From an uncultured Oscillospiraceae bacterium (lineage in GTDB: Bacteria > Bacillota > Clostridia > Oscillospirales > Ruminococcaceae), in the NCBI GenBank assembly GCA_949291395.1, contig CASEVW010000103.1, positions 1 to 45,395 on the forward strand: a DNA stretch of 45,395 bases, given 5' to 3'. Both the position numbers and the translations under genes were made by a program. Within the stretch, counting starts at the first letter, position 1; every line of letters begins with the position of its first letter. Shown here in pieces: positions 31,121-40,245 of the stretch. The notes beneath the pieces were generated by a model, which saw only the letters and a list, made by a program, of their open reading frames with translations, was not told where the DNA came from and made no database searches.

Positions 31121-33307
31121 ATGGCATTGACCATTGCATTGGCCGGCAACCCCAACTGTGGCAAGACCACCATGTTCAACGCGTTGACCGGCGCGAATCA
31201 GTACGTGGGCAACTGGCCCGGCGTTACCGTGGAAAAAAAGACCGGCAAGATCAAGACCGGCAAAAACGGCGAAAGTGTGGACGTGACCGACCTTCCGGGC
31301 GTGTACTCCCTGTCGCCCTACACCCTGGAAGAGGTGGTCACCCGGGATTACCTGCTGAACGAGCGGCCGGACGCGATCCTGAACCTGGTGGACGCCACCA
31401 ACATCGAGCGCAACCTGTATCTCACCACCCAGCTCATCGAGACCGGCATCCCCGTTGTGGTGGCCCTGAACATGAGCGACCTGTTAAAGAAAAACAACAT
31501 CCACATTGACGTAAAAGACCTGGCGTTCCGGCTGGGCTGCCCCATTGTGGAGACCAGCGCCCTGAAAGGCACCGGCCTTGCCGAGGCCGTGGCCGAGGCG
31601 GTGAAGCTGGCCAAAAGCAGCAAGATCCAGCGGCCCGCCGCCATCTTCGAAAAGAGCGTGGAAGAAAAGATCGACGCCATCAGCGCCGATCTGCCCGCCG
31701 GGGTCCCTGACCAGGAAAAGCGCTGGTACGCCATCAAGCTGCTGGAGCAGGACAGCAAGGTGCTGGAACAGCTGGGCCTTGCCGCCGGCAACAAATACCG
31801 CCCTTGGTCCGACACCCTGGCCAAAGAGTTTGACGACGACGTGGACGCCGTCATCACCGACCAGCGCTACCGTTACATCCAGGGCCTTGTGAACGCCACC
31901 GTGAAAAAGCCCACCGGCAAGATGAGCGTTTCCGACAAGATCGACCAGGTGGTGACCAACCGCGTCCTGGGCCTGCCCATCTTCCTTGTCATCATGTGGG
32001 CGGTGTACTTTATCTCGGTGACCACCGTGGGCACCTGGGTCACCGACTGGACCAACGACACCTTCGTGGGCGGCATTCAGGGCATAGTGGGCGATCTGTT
32101 CGCCAGCGCCGGCGTGAGCGACGTGCTCACCAGCCTGGTGGTGGAAGGCATCATCGGCGGCGTGGGCGCCGTGCTGGGCTTTGCGCCCCAGATGGCCATC
32201 CTGTTTTTGTTCCTGTCTCTGCTGGAGGACTGCGGCTACATGGTGCGCATCGCCTTTGTGATGGACCGCATCTTCCGCCACTTCGGCCTGTCCGGCAAGA
32301 GCTTCATCCCCCTGTTGATCTCCTCCGGCTGCGGCGTGCCCGGCATCATGGCCTCCAAGACCATCGAGCAGGACAACGACCGCCGCCTGACCATCATGAC
32401 CACCACCTTTGTGCCCTGCGGCGCAAAGCTGCCGGTGATCGCGCTGCTCAGCGCCGTGATGGTGGGCCAGGCCACCGGCAGCACCTTCCTGGCGGCGAAC
32501 CTGGCGCCCATCATGTACCTGATCGGCATTCTGGCCGTGCTGGTCTCCGCCATCATGCTGAAAAAGACAAAGCCCTTCTCCGGCAAACCCGCCCCCTTTG
32601 TGATGGAGCTGCCCGCCTACCACATCCCCAGCGCCAAGACCGTTCTGCTGCACGTGTGGGAGCGGCTGAAAGGCTACCTGATCAAGGCCGGCACCATCCT
32701 GTTTTTGGCCTGCGTGGTGATGTGGTTCCTCTCCAGCTTCGGTTTTGAAAACGGCAGCTTCGGCCTGGTGGAGGAAGCCTCTTCTTCCCTGATGGCCCTT
32801 GTGGGCGGCGCCATCGCTTTCCTGTTCGCCCCCCTGGGCTTTGGCGAGTGGCAGCCCGTGGCAGCTTCTCTTTCCGGCTTTACCGCCAAGGAAGCCATCG
32901 TTTCCACCATGGGCGTGCTGGCCAACGTGGCGGAGGACCTGAGCGAGGACACCGACATCGTGGCCGCCGCCGTGCAGACCTGGTTCCCCACCGCCGCCGC
33001 TGCCTTCTCCTTCCTGGTGTTCAACCTGCTGAACAGCCCCTGCCTTGCGGCCATTGCCACCATGGCCAAGGAGATGCAGGACCGCAAGTGGTTCTGGTTC
33101 GCCATTTTGTATCAGAACGTGTTCGCTTATGCAGTGTCCCTGATGATCTACCAGCTGGGCGGCCTCCTGGTGGGTCAGGTGGCCTTCAGCGCCTGGACCG
33201 TCATCGCCGCGCTGGTGCTGGCCGTGATGCTGCTGATGCTGTTCCGGCCGGACCCCTACAAGGCAAACAAGGTGTACACCCGCTCTTCGGTGGAGGCTGT
33301 CGGATAA
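31121..33307 (+). CDS. feoB: Ferrous iron transporter FeoB
   Basis: A 728-residue FeoB. The N-terminal G domain has GNPNCGKTT (G1, about residue 8), GNWPGVTVEKKTG (G2 region), DLPGVYSL (G3) and LNMSD (G4), followed by a helical NFeoB domain. From about residue 280 the membrane part carries the two gate motifs, including SSGCGVPGIMASKTIEQDNDRR and TFVPCGAKLPVIALL. ATG 31121 is taken, with GAGGAGG 10 bases upstream; an in-frame ATG at 31088 would lie inside the operator pair. It imports Fe2+. Confidence 0.96.
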   Translation: MALTIALAGNPNCGKTTMFNALTGANQYVGNWPGVTVEKKTGKIKTGKNGESVDVTDLPGVYSLSPYTLEEVVTRDYLLNERPDAILNLVDATNIERNLYLTTQLIETGIPVVVALNMSDLLKKNNIHIDVKDLAFRLGCPIVETSALKGTGLAEAVAEAVKLAKSSKIQRPAAIFEKSVEEKIDAISADLPAGVPDQEKRWYAIKLLEQDSKVLEQLGLAAGNKYRPWSDTLAKEFDDDVDAVITDQRYRYIQGLVNATVKKPTGKMSVSDKIDQVVTNRVLGLPIFLVIMWAVYFISVTTVGTWVTDWTNDTFVGGIQGIVGDLFASAGVSDVLTSLVVEGIIGGVGAVLGFAPQMAILFLFLSLLEDCGYMVRIAFVMDRIFRHFGLSGKSFIPLLISSGCGVPGIMASKTIEQDNDRRLTIMTTTFVPCGAKLPVIALLSAVMVGQATGSTFLAANLAPIMYLIGILAVLVSAIMLKKTKPFSGKPAPFVMELPAYHIPSAKTVLLHVWERLKGYLIKAGTILFLACVVMWFLSSFGFENGSFGLVEEASSSLMALVGGAIAFLFAPLGFGEWQPVAASLSGFTAKEAIVSTMGVLANVAEDLSEDTDIVAAAVQTWFPTAAAAFSFLVFNLLNSPCLAAIATMAKEMQDRKWFWFAILYQNVFAYAVSLMIYQLGGLLVGQVAFSAWTVIAALVLAVMLLMLFRPDPYKANKVYTRSSVEAVG

Positions 33308-33310
33308 ATC

Positions 33311-33424
33311 ATGGGCGATCCTTCCTTTTCCATGCTGTACGTGCTGATCGGCTTTCTGGCGGTCTACTTTATCGCCATGGGGCTGTTCCGGCTGGCGGAA
33401 TGGATCAAAAATAAATTCAAATAA
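33311..33424 (+). CDS. Small single-span membrane protein behind feoB
   Basis: A 37-residue ORF, MGDPSFSMLYVLIGFLAV then YFIAMGLFRLAEWIKNKFK, starting 3 bases after the feoB stop. It has one hydrophobic helix (about residues 8-26) and a basic C-terminal end, as expected for a small membrane-embedded helper. No Shine-Dalgarno of its own is evident, so coupling to feoB is likely. I do not know a named family; it could be chance, but the composition argues against that. Confidence 0.55.
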   Translation: MGDPSFSMLYVLIGFLAVYFIAMGLFRLAEWIKNKFK

Positions 33425-33477
33425 CCCGCACCGGCGGCGCTGCAAAAGGCCCGCCGCGGCAGAAAGAAGGTCCTTTT

Positions 33478-33648
33478 ATGAACGTTGCAGACATCATCGT
33501 CATTGCCATCGTGGCGGCGCTTTTGGTCGGCGCCATCCTGGCCACCAAAAAGCATTTCAGCGGCAAGGGCAGCTGCTGCGGCGGCTGTTCTGGCTGCTCC
33601 GGCTGCCACGGCAGCTGCGGCGGCGAGGGCGCGCATCACGCCCGGTAA
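33478..33648 (+). CDS. FeoB-associated Cys-rich membrane protein
   Basis: A 56-residue protein: an N-terminal membrane helix (residues 4-22), KKHFSGKG, then a cysteine cluster SCCGGCSGCSGCHGSC and a His-containing tail. This fits the FeoB-associated Cys-rich membrane family, which follows feoB in many Firmicutes and may bind iron at the membrane; the role is not proven. AGAAAGAAGG lies 5 bases before the ATG. Confidence 0.88.
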   Translation: MNVADIIVIAIVAALLVGAILATKKHFSGKGSCCGGCSGCSGCHGSCGGEGAHHAR

Positions 33649-33708
33649 GCCAATTTATTTCATTTTCCTCTTTGGGTGTTTTCACCCCGATCTCTTTTTT
33701 CAAACGGC

Positions 33709-33738
33709 AAAGGCCCGGTCAAGCTGACCGGGCCTTTT
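33709..33738 (+). terminator. Terminator of the feo locus
   Basis: 12-bp stem AAAGGCCCGGTC / GACCGGGCCTTT with a 5-base loop and a T4 end. Confidence 0.8.
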
Positions 33739-33754
33739 GCTGTTTGTTCTCTTT

Positions 33755-33791
33755 GGTTTTCCACAGCCGGGGCGCTCGTTTGTGGAAAACC
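33755..33791. repeat. Inverted repeat between convergent units
   Basis: 11-bp arms GGTTTTCCACA / TGTGGAAAACC around a 15-base loop. No T-run follows, so its role is unclear. Confidence 0.5.
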
Positions 33792-33814
33792 AGAGCAGGG
33801 CTTTGAAGATGCAA

Positions 33815-33843
33815 AAAGAACGCGCCCAAAGGACGCGTTCTTT
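33815..33843 (-). terminator. Terminator of the sufC-sufB-like pair
   Basis: 10-bp stem AAAGAACGCG / CGCGTTCTTT, followed on the minus strand by TTTTT, 10 bases beyond the stop at 33854. Confidence 0.85.
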
Positions 33844-33853
33844 GAATGCAACC

Positions 33854-34771
33854 TTATTTCAAGAAGCCCTGGATGATCTTTTCCTCGGCTTCCTCGCTGG
33901 TGAGGCCCAGGGTGCGCAGCTTCAGCAGCTGCTCGCCGGCGATCTTGCCGATGGCCGCCTCGTGGATCAGCTCGGCATCCACATGGTTGGCTTCCAGGCC
34001 GGGCTGGGCCAGCACTTTGCCGTTTTCCGCCAGGATGGCGTCACATTCCGAGTGGCCGGTGCAGGGGGCGTTGCCCTTGATGGTGGAGTAGAACTCCTGC
34101 CGGGAATTGCCCCGGGCCACGCTGCGGCTCACCAGATCGCAGGCGCTGCCCTCGCCCTCCATGCGCACCACAAAGTCGGTGCGGGCAAACTCGTCCCCGT
34201 CGGTCATGATGCGCTCGCGCACCACCAGGCGGGCGTCCTTTTGCAGCACGGCACGAGTCTTACGGGTGGTGCTGGTCACGCCGCCCAGCTGCACGGTGTC
34301 CATCTCCAGGCTGGCGCCCTCGGCCAGCTCCACGTCGGTCACCGGGTCGATGCGCTTGGCGCCGGTGCCGGAACCGGTGGCGATGTGCTTTTCCAGATAG
34401 AGCACCTTCGCGTTTTTCTCCAGGAAAAAGCGGTGGATGCCGTTGTGGCGGGCCTCCGCCTCGCCCTCGCTGTGCACGCCGCAGCCGGCCTGCACCGTCA
34501 CGTCGGCCCCTTCGCCGATGTAAAAGTCGTTGTATACCAGGTCGTCCACACCGGAATGGGTGACGCAGGCGGGGATGTATACGGTCTCGCCCTTGGTGCC
34601 GGGCTTTACCCGGATCACGATGCCGGGCGCGCCCTCTTTGTTTTCAATGGAAATGTTCTCGGTGGACTGGCGGCCAGCGCACTGGCTGTCCTCCCGGATG
34701 TTGAAAGCGCTCTTTCCGCCAATGGGATTGGCGGAGATCAGGCGCAGCAGTTCGTCGGTGATCTGGTTCAT
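33854..34771 (-). CDS. SufB/SufD-type Fe-S scaffold protein (minimal SMS/SUF system)
   Basis: A 305-residue SufBD-family protein with the right-handed beta-helix core (SGVDDLVYNDFYIGEGADVTVQAGCGVHSEG..., GASLEMDTVQLGG) and the C-terminal ECDAILAENGKVLAQPGLEANHVDAELIHEAAIGKI block that holds conserved Cys-free but His/Glu-rich cluster residues. It is much shorter than SufB of the full SUF operon (about 470) and has only SufC beside it. That two-gene layout fits the minimal SMS-type machine of anaerobes and archaea for building Fe-S clusters. It overlaps sufC by 4 bases. Confidence 0.87.
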   Translation of the reverse strand: MNQITDELLRLISANPIGGKSAFNIREDSQCAGRQSTENISIENKEGAPGIVIRVKPGTKGETVYIPACVTHSGVDDLVYNDFYIGEGADVTVQAGCGVHSEGEAEARHNGIHRFFLEKNAKVLYLEKHIATGSGTGAKRIDPVTDVELAEGASLEMDTVQLGGVTSTTRKTRAVLQKDARLVVRERIMTDGDEFARTDFVVRMEGEGSACDLVSRSVARGNSRQEFYSTIKGNAPCTGHSECDAILAENGKVLAQPGLEANHVDAELIHEAAIGKIAGEQLLKLRTLGLTSEEAEEKIIQGFLK

Positions 34772-35496
34772 ACGATCGCACTCTCCTTTTCCAGCGGGCA
34801 GCGCACCGCGTGTTCATTGGCCAAAAGCTGAGGCAGGATCTCCTGGCGGGGGCCGTGCTGGCGCACCCGGCCGTCGGCGATGACGACGATCTCGTCCGCA
34901 ATGGAGAGGATGCGCTCCTGGTGGCTGATCACCAGCAGGGTGCCGGTGTTCTTGGCCCGCAGCTCCTCAAAGGTCTCCACCAGCCGGGCAAAGCTCCACA
35001 GGTCGATGCCGGCTTCCGGCTCGTCGAAGATGGACAGCTTCGCCTTGCGGGCCAGCACGCTGGCGATCTCGATGCGCTTGATCTCGCCGCCGGACAGGCT
35101 GGCGTTCAGCTCACGGTCGATGTATTCGCTGGCGCAAAGGCCCACCTTGCCCATCAGATCGCACAGCTGGCCCTCGTCCAGGGGATGGCCCGCGGCCAGC
35201 TCCAGCATATCCCGCACGGTGAGGCCCTTAAAGCGCACTGGCTGCTGGAAGGCGTAGGCCAGGCCCTTGCGGGCACGCTGGGTCACGTCCAGGTCGGTGA
35301 TGTCCTCGCCCTCAAACAGGATGCGGCCGCTGGTCTGGGTCTGCACGCCCGCGATCAGCTTGGCCAGGGTGGTCTTGCCGCCGCCGTTGGGGCCGGTGAC
35401 CACGATCAGCTTGCCCTCGCCCAGTTCCAGGTCGATGTCCTTGATGATATTCTCGCCGCCCGGTATGCTCCAGGCCAGATGCTCCAGTTTCAGCAT
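34768..35496 (-). CDS. sufC: SufC-type Fe-S assembly ATPase
   Basis: A 242-residue soluble ABC ATPase of the SufC group that powers the SufB-like scaffold. Walker A GPNGGGKTT (about 35-43), the Q-loop YAFQQPVRFKGLTVRDML, signature LSGGEIKRIEIAS and Walker B KLSIFDEPEAGIDLWS are typical; the variant GPEAGID-like D-loop marks SufC rather than import ATPases. GAGGAA lies about 6 bases before ATG 35496. It provides Fe-S clusters for enzymes such as the PduT-like shell protein and others. Confidence 0.92.
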   Translation of the reverse strand: MLKLEHLAWSIPGGENIIKDIDLELGEGKLIVVTGPNGGGKTTLAKLIAGVQTQTSGRILFEGEDITDLDVTQRARKGLAYAFQQPVRFKGLTVRDMLELAAGHPLDEGQLCDLMGKVGLCASEYIDRELNASLSGGEIKRIEIASVLARKAKLSIFDEPEAGIDLWSFARLVETFEELRAKNTGTLLVISHQERILSIADEIVVIADGRVRQHGPRQEILPQLLANEHAVRCPLEKESAIV

Positions 35497-35623
35497 AACG
35501 AATTCCTCACTTTATTTCAAAACCTTGCAGCCCGCCGGGCCGCCGCCCCGGCAGCCAAACCTTCCGCCAGGGCGCTCTGTATTTCTTTAACCTACACTAT
35601 TATGGTCTACTTTGCCCCAAATG

Positions 35624-36718
35624 TCAATATGCCGCTTCGGGCTGGGGCTCGGTCTCGGCTTTTTCTTCCTCCGCCGTCTGCTCCCCGGCCGCCTGTGCCT
35701 CGCTGGCATCGGGGGTTGCCTCGGGATCGGCCGCGGGCGCTGCCGTTTCCGGCTGGCTTTCCTCTTCCTCGGCCTGGGGCTGCTGGGCCTGGCCGTGAAA
35801 CCGGTGGTCCGGGTCGCTGGCATCGTCCGGCAGGCCGGAAAGATAACTGGCGGAACCCAGCAGCTCCTCCACCTGCTCCATGGTCAGCTTGCCGGTCCAG
35901 TAGCCCTGGGCCGCCAGCATGTAGGCCGCCCCGGTGCGCTCGGCCTGTTCCAGCAGGTCCGGCAGGCTGGCTTTCTGCACCTGGCCGGTAAAGGGATGGA
36001 TCCATTCCTGGGGCAGGGCAGGGGTGTCGCCGTCCACGCCCCGCAGCCGGGCGGGGGTCACATGGCCGGTGATGAAGCCCCGGCCGCCGAACAGCGGCTC
36101 GGCCAGCCAGAACAGGGCGTATTTGATCTTGAAGCGGCTGACGAACATCCGCCGCATCCGGCGGGTGTGCCAGAAGGTATCCGCCAGGGCCTCCCGGCTG
36201 ACGGTGATGCCCAGCGCCTGCTGGATGCCCTTTTGCAGCAGCGCCCCCGCCCCGGCCAGGGCGGCGCCGGTCAGTTCCGGGGTGTTCTCCTCCACCGTGA
36301 CTGCCCCGCTGCCGGTGTCCTGCTTGTGCAGGTAGCTGTCCAGCGCGATCTCAAAGTAGCCGTGGCCGCCCTTTCGGCCGTACCGCTGGCCCGGCTGGGT
36401 GATCATCACCACATAGGGATGCAGCACACAGTCCGCCGCATAGTGGCACAAAAAGCCCAGCACATAGCTGCGCTGCTCCGGGGTCTCCGCCTCCTGGATC
36501 AGGGTGCGCAGGAACACGCCGGTATTTTCATCGTGCAGCCGCCCGCCGATGCCCGGTAGGTCCTCGCCTCGCTTTGCGCTTTTGCGCCACACCCGGTAGC
36601 AAAACAGGATGTCCGGCCCGTTTGCGCCGCAGGCAAACGCCGCCGGGTGCGCCGGTTCGATCCCAGCGATCTGTGCGGATCTGCCCGCGGTGCGGATGTG
36701 TGTATAGCCTTCCGGCAT
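35624..36718 (-). CDS. Zinc-dependent phospholipase C-like protein
   Basis: A 364-residue protein of the zinc-dependent phospholipase C family (PF00882). The N-terminus MPEGYTHIRTAGRSA with CGANGPDILFCY and the FLCHYAADCVLHPYVV helix hold the conserved His and Asp ligands. No signal peptide is visible, so it is likely cytoplasmic, as is usual for this clostridial subgroup of unknown role. The last 70 residues are a low-complexity Glu/Ala/Gln/Pro-rich tail (QAEEEESQPETAAPAADPEA...), probably disordered. It has no operon partner. Confidence 0.82.
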   Translation of the reverse strand: MPEGYTHIRTAGRSAQIAGIEPAHPAAFACGANGPDILFCYRVWRKSAKRGEDLPGIGGRLHDENTGVFLRTLIQEAETPEQRSYVLGFLCHYAADCVLHPYVVMITQPGQRYGRKGGHGYFEIALDSYLHKQDTGSGAVTVEENTPELTGAALAGAGALLQKGIQQALGITVSREALADTFWHTRRMRRMFVSRFKIKYALFWLAEPLFGGRGFITGHVTPARLRGVDGDTPALPQEWIHPFTGQVQKASLPDLLEQAERTGAAYMLAAQGYWTGKLTMEQVEELLGSASYLSGLPDDASDPDHRFHGQAQQPQAEEEESQPETAAPAADPEATPDASEAQAAGEQTAEEEKAETEPQPEAAY

Positions 36719-36950
36719 TGGATCACCAACCTCTTCTTTTTGTATATTTAAATCAAAATATACGAATTGTATTTTATATAGCCCGTATGAGCCGTTCGTC
36801 TGGGAGGTGGAAAAAGCAATTCCAGAAAAGGGCCGCTTCTACGGGCATCGCCCGGCCGCCCCGGCTTCAGCGCATACAGTTTTATTTTACACGATTTTTG
36901 TGTTTTTCACAAATCTTTTTTCGGTTTTCCGCCCAGATCAGCGCTGTTTA

Positions 36951-36980
36951 TTGCAAACCCGGCTTTGCTTGGTGTATACT
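36951..36980 (+). promoter_or_regulatory. Predicted promoter of the membrane glycosyltransferase-like gene
   Basis: TTGCAA (36951-36956), 18-base spacer, TATACT (36975-36980), 37 bases before ATG 37018. The rest of 36719-36950 is AT-richer spacer in which I see no gene. Confidence 0.55.
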
Positions 36981-37017
36981 TTTTGGTGATCTTTCTATTT
37001 ATAGTCGGAGGCCAGAC

Positions 37018-38514
37018 ATGCAAAAACGTCTTACACAGCTTTTTTCCATCGGATCCCTTGTGGTGTGGATCTGGATCTTCGCCAGCAGCCTGCTGGTGTG
37101 GCCCCACAACAGCGCCGCCGCCCTGGTTTTGGGCATTGGGGGGGCTGTTTTGGTCAGCGCCCTGGCCTTTTTCGGCGGCCCCTTGCTGGACAAACTCTCC
37201 GCCCGCAGCTTCCGCACCCTGAGTGCCGCGCTGTTTGCCGCCTACGGGGCCTTTCTGGTTTATATGGCGGTGCAATTGCAGGTGGTGCCCATCATGGACA
37301 TGGAGGTGGTGATCCGCAGCATCCCGGATTTTCTGGACAACGGCTCCCCCCAGGTGTGGAGCGGCTACTATGTGGTGTGCAACAATAACCTAGGGCTAGC
37401 GCTGCTGCTGTCGGGCCTGTACGCGATGCTGGGGCTGTTCGGCATCGCCCCGGGCACGCCGGCGGGCCATCTGGCGGGCACCGTGTTCAGCAGCCTGTTC
37501 ATTCTGCTCACGGTGTTCCTCTGCTGCTGGTGCGCGCTGCGCATCTGGCGCAGCCGCCAAGCGCTGGCTTTGGCCTTTGTGCTCTGCGCCGGGTTTGCCC
37601 CCTTCGTGCTCTGGTCCTCCACCTATTATTCCGACACCCTGTCCGCCCCGTTTTTCCCGGCCATCCTGCTGTTGTGGACCTTTTTCCGGGACGCCAAACG
37701 CCAGCCCGGGCGCATCGCCCTGCTGACCGCCATGGGCGTTGTGACCTTTTTGGGCTTTGCGCTGAAAGGCAGCATCGCCGTGGCCCTGGTGGCCCTGCTG
37801 ATCCTGCTGTTTTTGACCCTGAAGCCCCGCAAGGCGGCGCTGTACGGCCTTGTGCTGGCGGCGGCCTTCGCTCTGCCCCTGGCAGGGTACCGGGTATGGC
37901 AGCAGGGCTATCTGGACTGGTCGGTGCAGGATGCCATCGCCTACCCCACCGAGCTGTGGTTCGCCTACGGCAGCGAGGGGGACGGCAACTATTCCCAGGA
38001 CATCGTGGACGCCGCCAACGCCCTGCCGGACATGGAGAGCCGCCGGGCCATGCTGCGCCAGCGCATTGTGGACAACTACACCTCCCGCACGCTGCCCCAG
38101 CAGTTCCAGTTCTTTTCCCGCAAGCTGGGCATCACCTGGGGCAACGGCCTGTATGACGCCCAGGAGTTCCTGCAAACGCCCTCCTATTCCAACTGGACCC
38201 ACTTCTTCATCCTGCCCGGGCAGCCAGGCTTTATGCCGCTGACCTATTACTGCCAGGGCTACCTGCTGATGATCCAGCTGCTGCTTTTGGCCGGGGCGGC
38301 GCTGGATCTGAAAAAGGGCCCGGCAGCCCCCATCACCCTGGCGCGGCTGTGCCTGGTGGGCGGCATTTTGTTTTTGAGCTTCTGGGAGACCAAGGCCCGC
38401 TACGCCTTCAACTTCACCCCGCTGATGCTGCTGTTGGCGGTGGGCGGGGTGCTGGCGCTGACCGCCAGCCTGGCCGGCATCAAGGCCCGCCGAAGCGAAA
38501 CGAACACCGCATAA
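37018..38514 (+). CDS. Polytopic membrane protein, glycosyltransferase (PMT/ArnT-like) candidate
   Basis: A 498-residue membrane protein with about twelve hydrophobic segments. Its plan resembles lipid-linked-sugar glycosyltransferases of the GT39/PMT group: an acidic pair after the first helices (VPIMDMEVVIRS), a SSTYYSDTLSAPFFPAILLLWTFF stretch near residue 200, and a large external loop late in the protein. No single motif proves the activity. ATG 37018 is used because CGGAGG lies upstream and the promoter is just before; a longer open frame to 36574 runs through the promoter and looks noncoding. With GtrA elsewhere in the window it may serve surface glycans. Confidence 0.6.
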   Translation: MQKRLTQLFSIGSLVVWIWIFASSLLVWPHNSAAALVLGIGGAVLVSALAFFGGPLLDKLSARSFRTLSAALFAAYGAFLVYMAVQLQVVPIMDMEVVIRSIPDFLDNGSPQVWSGYYVVCNNNLGLALLLSGLYAMLGLFGIAPGTPAGHLAGTVFSSLFILLTVFLCCWCALRIWRSRQALALAFVLCAGFAPFVLWSSTYYSDTLSAPFFPAILLLWTFFRDAKRQPGRIALLTAMGVVTFLGFALKGSIAVALVALLILLFLTLKPRKAALYGLVLAAAFALPLAGYRVWQQGYLDWSVQDAIAYPTELWFAYGSEGDGNYSQDIVDAANALPDMESRRAMLRQRIVDNYTSRTLPQQFQFFSRKLGITWGNGLYDAQEFLQTPSYSNWTHFFILPGQPGFMPLTYYCQGYLLMIQLLLLAGAALDLKKGPAAPITLARLCLVGGILFLSFWETKARYAFNFTPLMLLLAVGGVLALTASLAGIKARRSETNTA

Positions 38515-38522
38515 CAGCACGC

Positions 38523-38561
38523 AAAAGCGGCCCTCCATCACACCGATGGAGGGCCGCTTTT
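38523..38561. terminator. Bidirectional terminator
   Basis: 17-bp perfect stem AAAAGCGGCCCTCCATC / GATGGAGGGCCGCTTTT with a 5-base loop, between convergent genes ending at 38514 and 38603. Confidence 0.9.
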
Positions 38562-38602
38562 CTCGTTTATTGATCCTGTTTTTCAGCCTGCCTCAGGGCC
38601 GG

Positions 38603-39961
38603 TCACTTTTTCTCCAGAAAGCGGGGCAGCACAAAGAAGTACAGTCCGCCGCCGATGAAGAAGATCACCAGCAGGCTCAGAATGCCCCAGGGGGCGGCGG
38701 CGGTGTCCACCTGGGCCAGCACATCGGCGCTGGCGGTGGCGCGGGTCAGGCCCATGTCTTTCAGGGCGCTGTTGGCCGCCAGGGCCGTGCTCCAGCCCAC
38801 CAGGGCCGGGCCCATGATGGCGCTGAACTTGCCGAAGATATCGTAAAAGCCGAAGAACTCGCCGCTGCGCTTTTTGTCCGGGATCATCTTGCCGAACATG
38901 CTGCGGCTCAACGCCTGGATGCCGCCCTGGCTGGTGGCCACCAGGATGGCCATGACCCAGAACTGCCACACCTCCCGCAGGAAGAAGCCAAAGATGGTAA
39001 CGCCCACATAGATGCAGATGCCCACGCCCACCATGGTGCGGGCGCCGAATTTTTCGCTGGCCTTGATGTACAGCAGGCAGAAGGGCAGGCCCAGCACCTG
39101 CACCAGCAGCAGCGCCAGCAGCATGCTGGTGGAGTCCAGCCCCAGGGTATCGCCGTAACTGGTGGACATATGGATGATGGTGTTCACGCCGTCGATGTAG
39201 AAGAAGTAGGCGATCAGGTACACGAACATGGCCTTGTGGTGGAAGATCTCCTTCACCGTCACGGCAAGGCCGTGGATAGCCTCCCGCACCGCGCCCTGCT
39301 TGTTTTCGTTATAGCTTTTCTGCTCCACGTTTTTCAGCAGGGGGATGCTGAACACCAGCCACCAAACGGCGGTGAGGCCGAAGGCGAAGCTGAGGCAGAA
39401 CAGCATGTAGTCGCTGCCCAGCACCAGGTTCAGGACCAAAAAGGCCAGCAGCGGGATGGTGGAACCGCCAATGTAGCCCAGGCCGTAGCCCATGGTGGAT
39501 ACCTTGTCCATCCGGTCCTCGGTGGTCACGTCGTTCAAAAAGCTGTCGTAATACAGGTTCGCCCCGGCAAAGCCGATGGTGGAGAGGATGTACAAAAACA
39601 GCACCGCCATGCCCACCTTTTCCGCCACGCCGGGCTGCATAAAGTCCAGCATGGGGGTGACGGCCAAAAAGGCACAGGACACAACGCCCACCAGCATAAA
39701 GGCGGTGAACAGCTTTTTGCGCATACCCTTAAAGTCGCCAAAAGCGCCCAGCACCGGCGCCAGCAGCGCCACGATGGCCATGGCCGCGCTGGTGGCGTAG
39801 CCCCAGGTGCTCATGCCGGAAGCCGCATCCGCCATATAGTCCACCACCGTGTTGTAAAAGATCGGCAGAATGGTGACCACGATCACCGAGTGGGCGCTGT
39901 TGGCCCAGTCGTACATCATCCAGCTTTTTTCTTCTTTGGTAAAACCTTTCAGAAATTTCAT
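38603..39961 (-). CDS. MFS transporter, UMF1 (Atg22-like) family
   Basis: A 452-residue membrane protein with about twelve helices in the UMF1/Atg22-like branch of the major facilitator superfamily. The start FTKEEKSWMMYDWANSAHSVIVVTILPIFY is a hallmark (YDWANSA), and SFLNDVTTEDRMDKVSTMGYGLGYIGG and ALSRSMFGKMIPDKKRSGEFFGFYDIFGKFSAIMGP are conserved blocks. Substrate is unknown; the yeast relative exports amino acids from vacuoles. ATG 39961 follows GAGGAAGAG; a longer frame to 40033 is basic and unlike the family. Confidence 0.88.
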   Translation of the reverse strand: MKFLKGFTKEEKSWMMYDWANSAHSVIVVTILPIFYNTVVDYMADAASGMSTWGYATSAAMAIVALLAPVLGAFGDFKGMRKKLFTAFMLVGVVSCAFLAVTPMLDFMQPGVAEKVGMAVLFLYILSTIGFAGANLYYDSFLNDVTTEDRMDKVSTMGYGLGYIGGSTIPLLAFLVLNLVLGSDYMLFCLSFAFGLTAVWWLVFSIPLLKNVEQKSYNENKQGAVREAIHGLAVTVKEIFHHKAMFVYLIAYFFYIDGVNTIIHMSTSYGDTLGLDSTSMLLALLLVQVLGLPFCLLYIKASEKFGARTMVGVGICIYVGVTIFGFFLREVWQFWVMAILVATSQGGIQALSRSMFGKMIPDKKRSGEFFGFYDIFGKFSAIMGPALVGWSTALAANSALKDMGLTRATASADVLAQVDTAAAPWGILSLLVIFFIGGGLYFFVLPRFLEKK

Positions 39962-40185
39962 ATTCTCTTCCTCACTGCGGATCCTGGGGCCGCAAGGCCC
40001 GCTTTGTTCCCGTTTTCGATCAAAATACTTCAAAAAATTGAAATATCGCCCTGTTCAGTGTAGCACGGAAACCGCAAAAGCACAACCAAAAAATGTTTTA
40101 CTTTTCCGTCAATTTTTTAACGAAAATCATTGAGCGGGGGCCTTTGCAAAGCCGAGGCCGGGCAAGGAAACTTTGCCCCTGACTC

Positions 40186-40215
40186 TTTACAGATAGGAAT
40201 GATTTGTATTAAAAT
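40186..40215 (+). promoter_or_regulatory. Predicted promoter of the quaternary-amine ABC operon
   Basis: TTTACA (40186-40191), 18-base spacer, TAAAAT (40210-40215). The 365-base gap 39962-40326 also holds ATACTTCAA-AAAA-TTGAAATAT-like symmetry (about 40024-40046) near the start of the leftward transporter. Confidence 0.5.
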
Positions 40216-40245
40216 GAAGAACAACGTAAAAGCTGGCCGCAAAGC

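Noticed and set aside
36574..37017. Upstream extension of the glycosyltransferase-like gene by 148 codons
   Set aside because: It runs through the neighbouring divergent gene start and the predicted promoter; the protein looks noncoding and a good start with ribosome site is at 37018.
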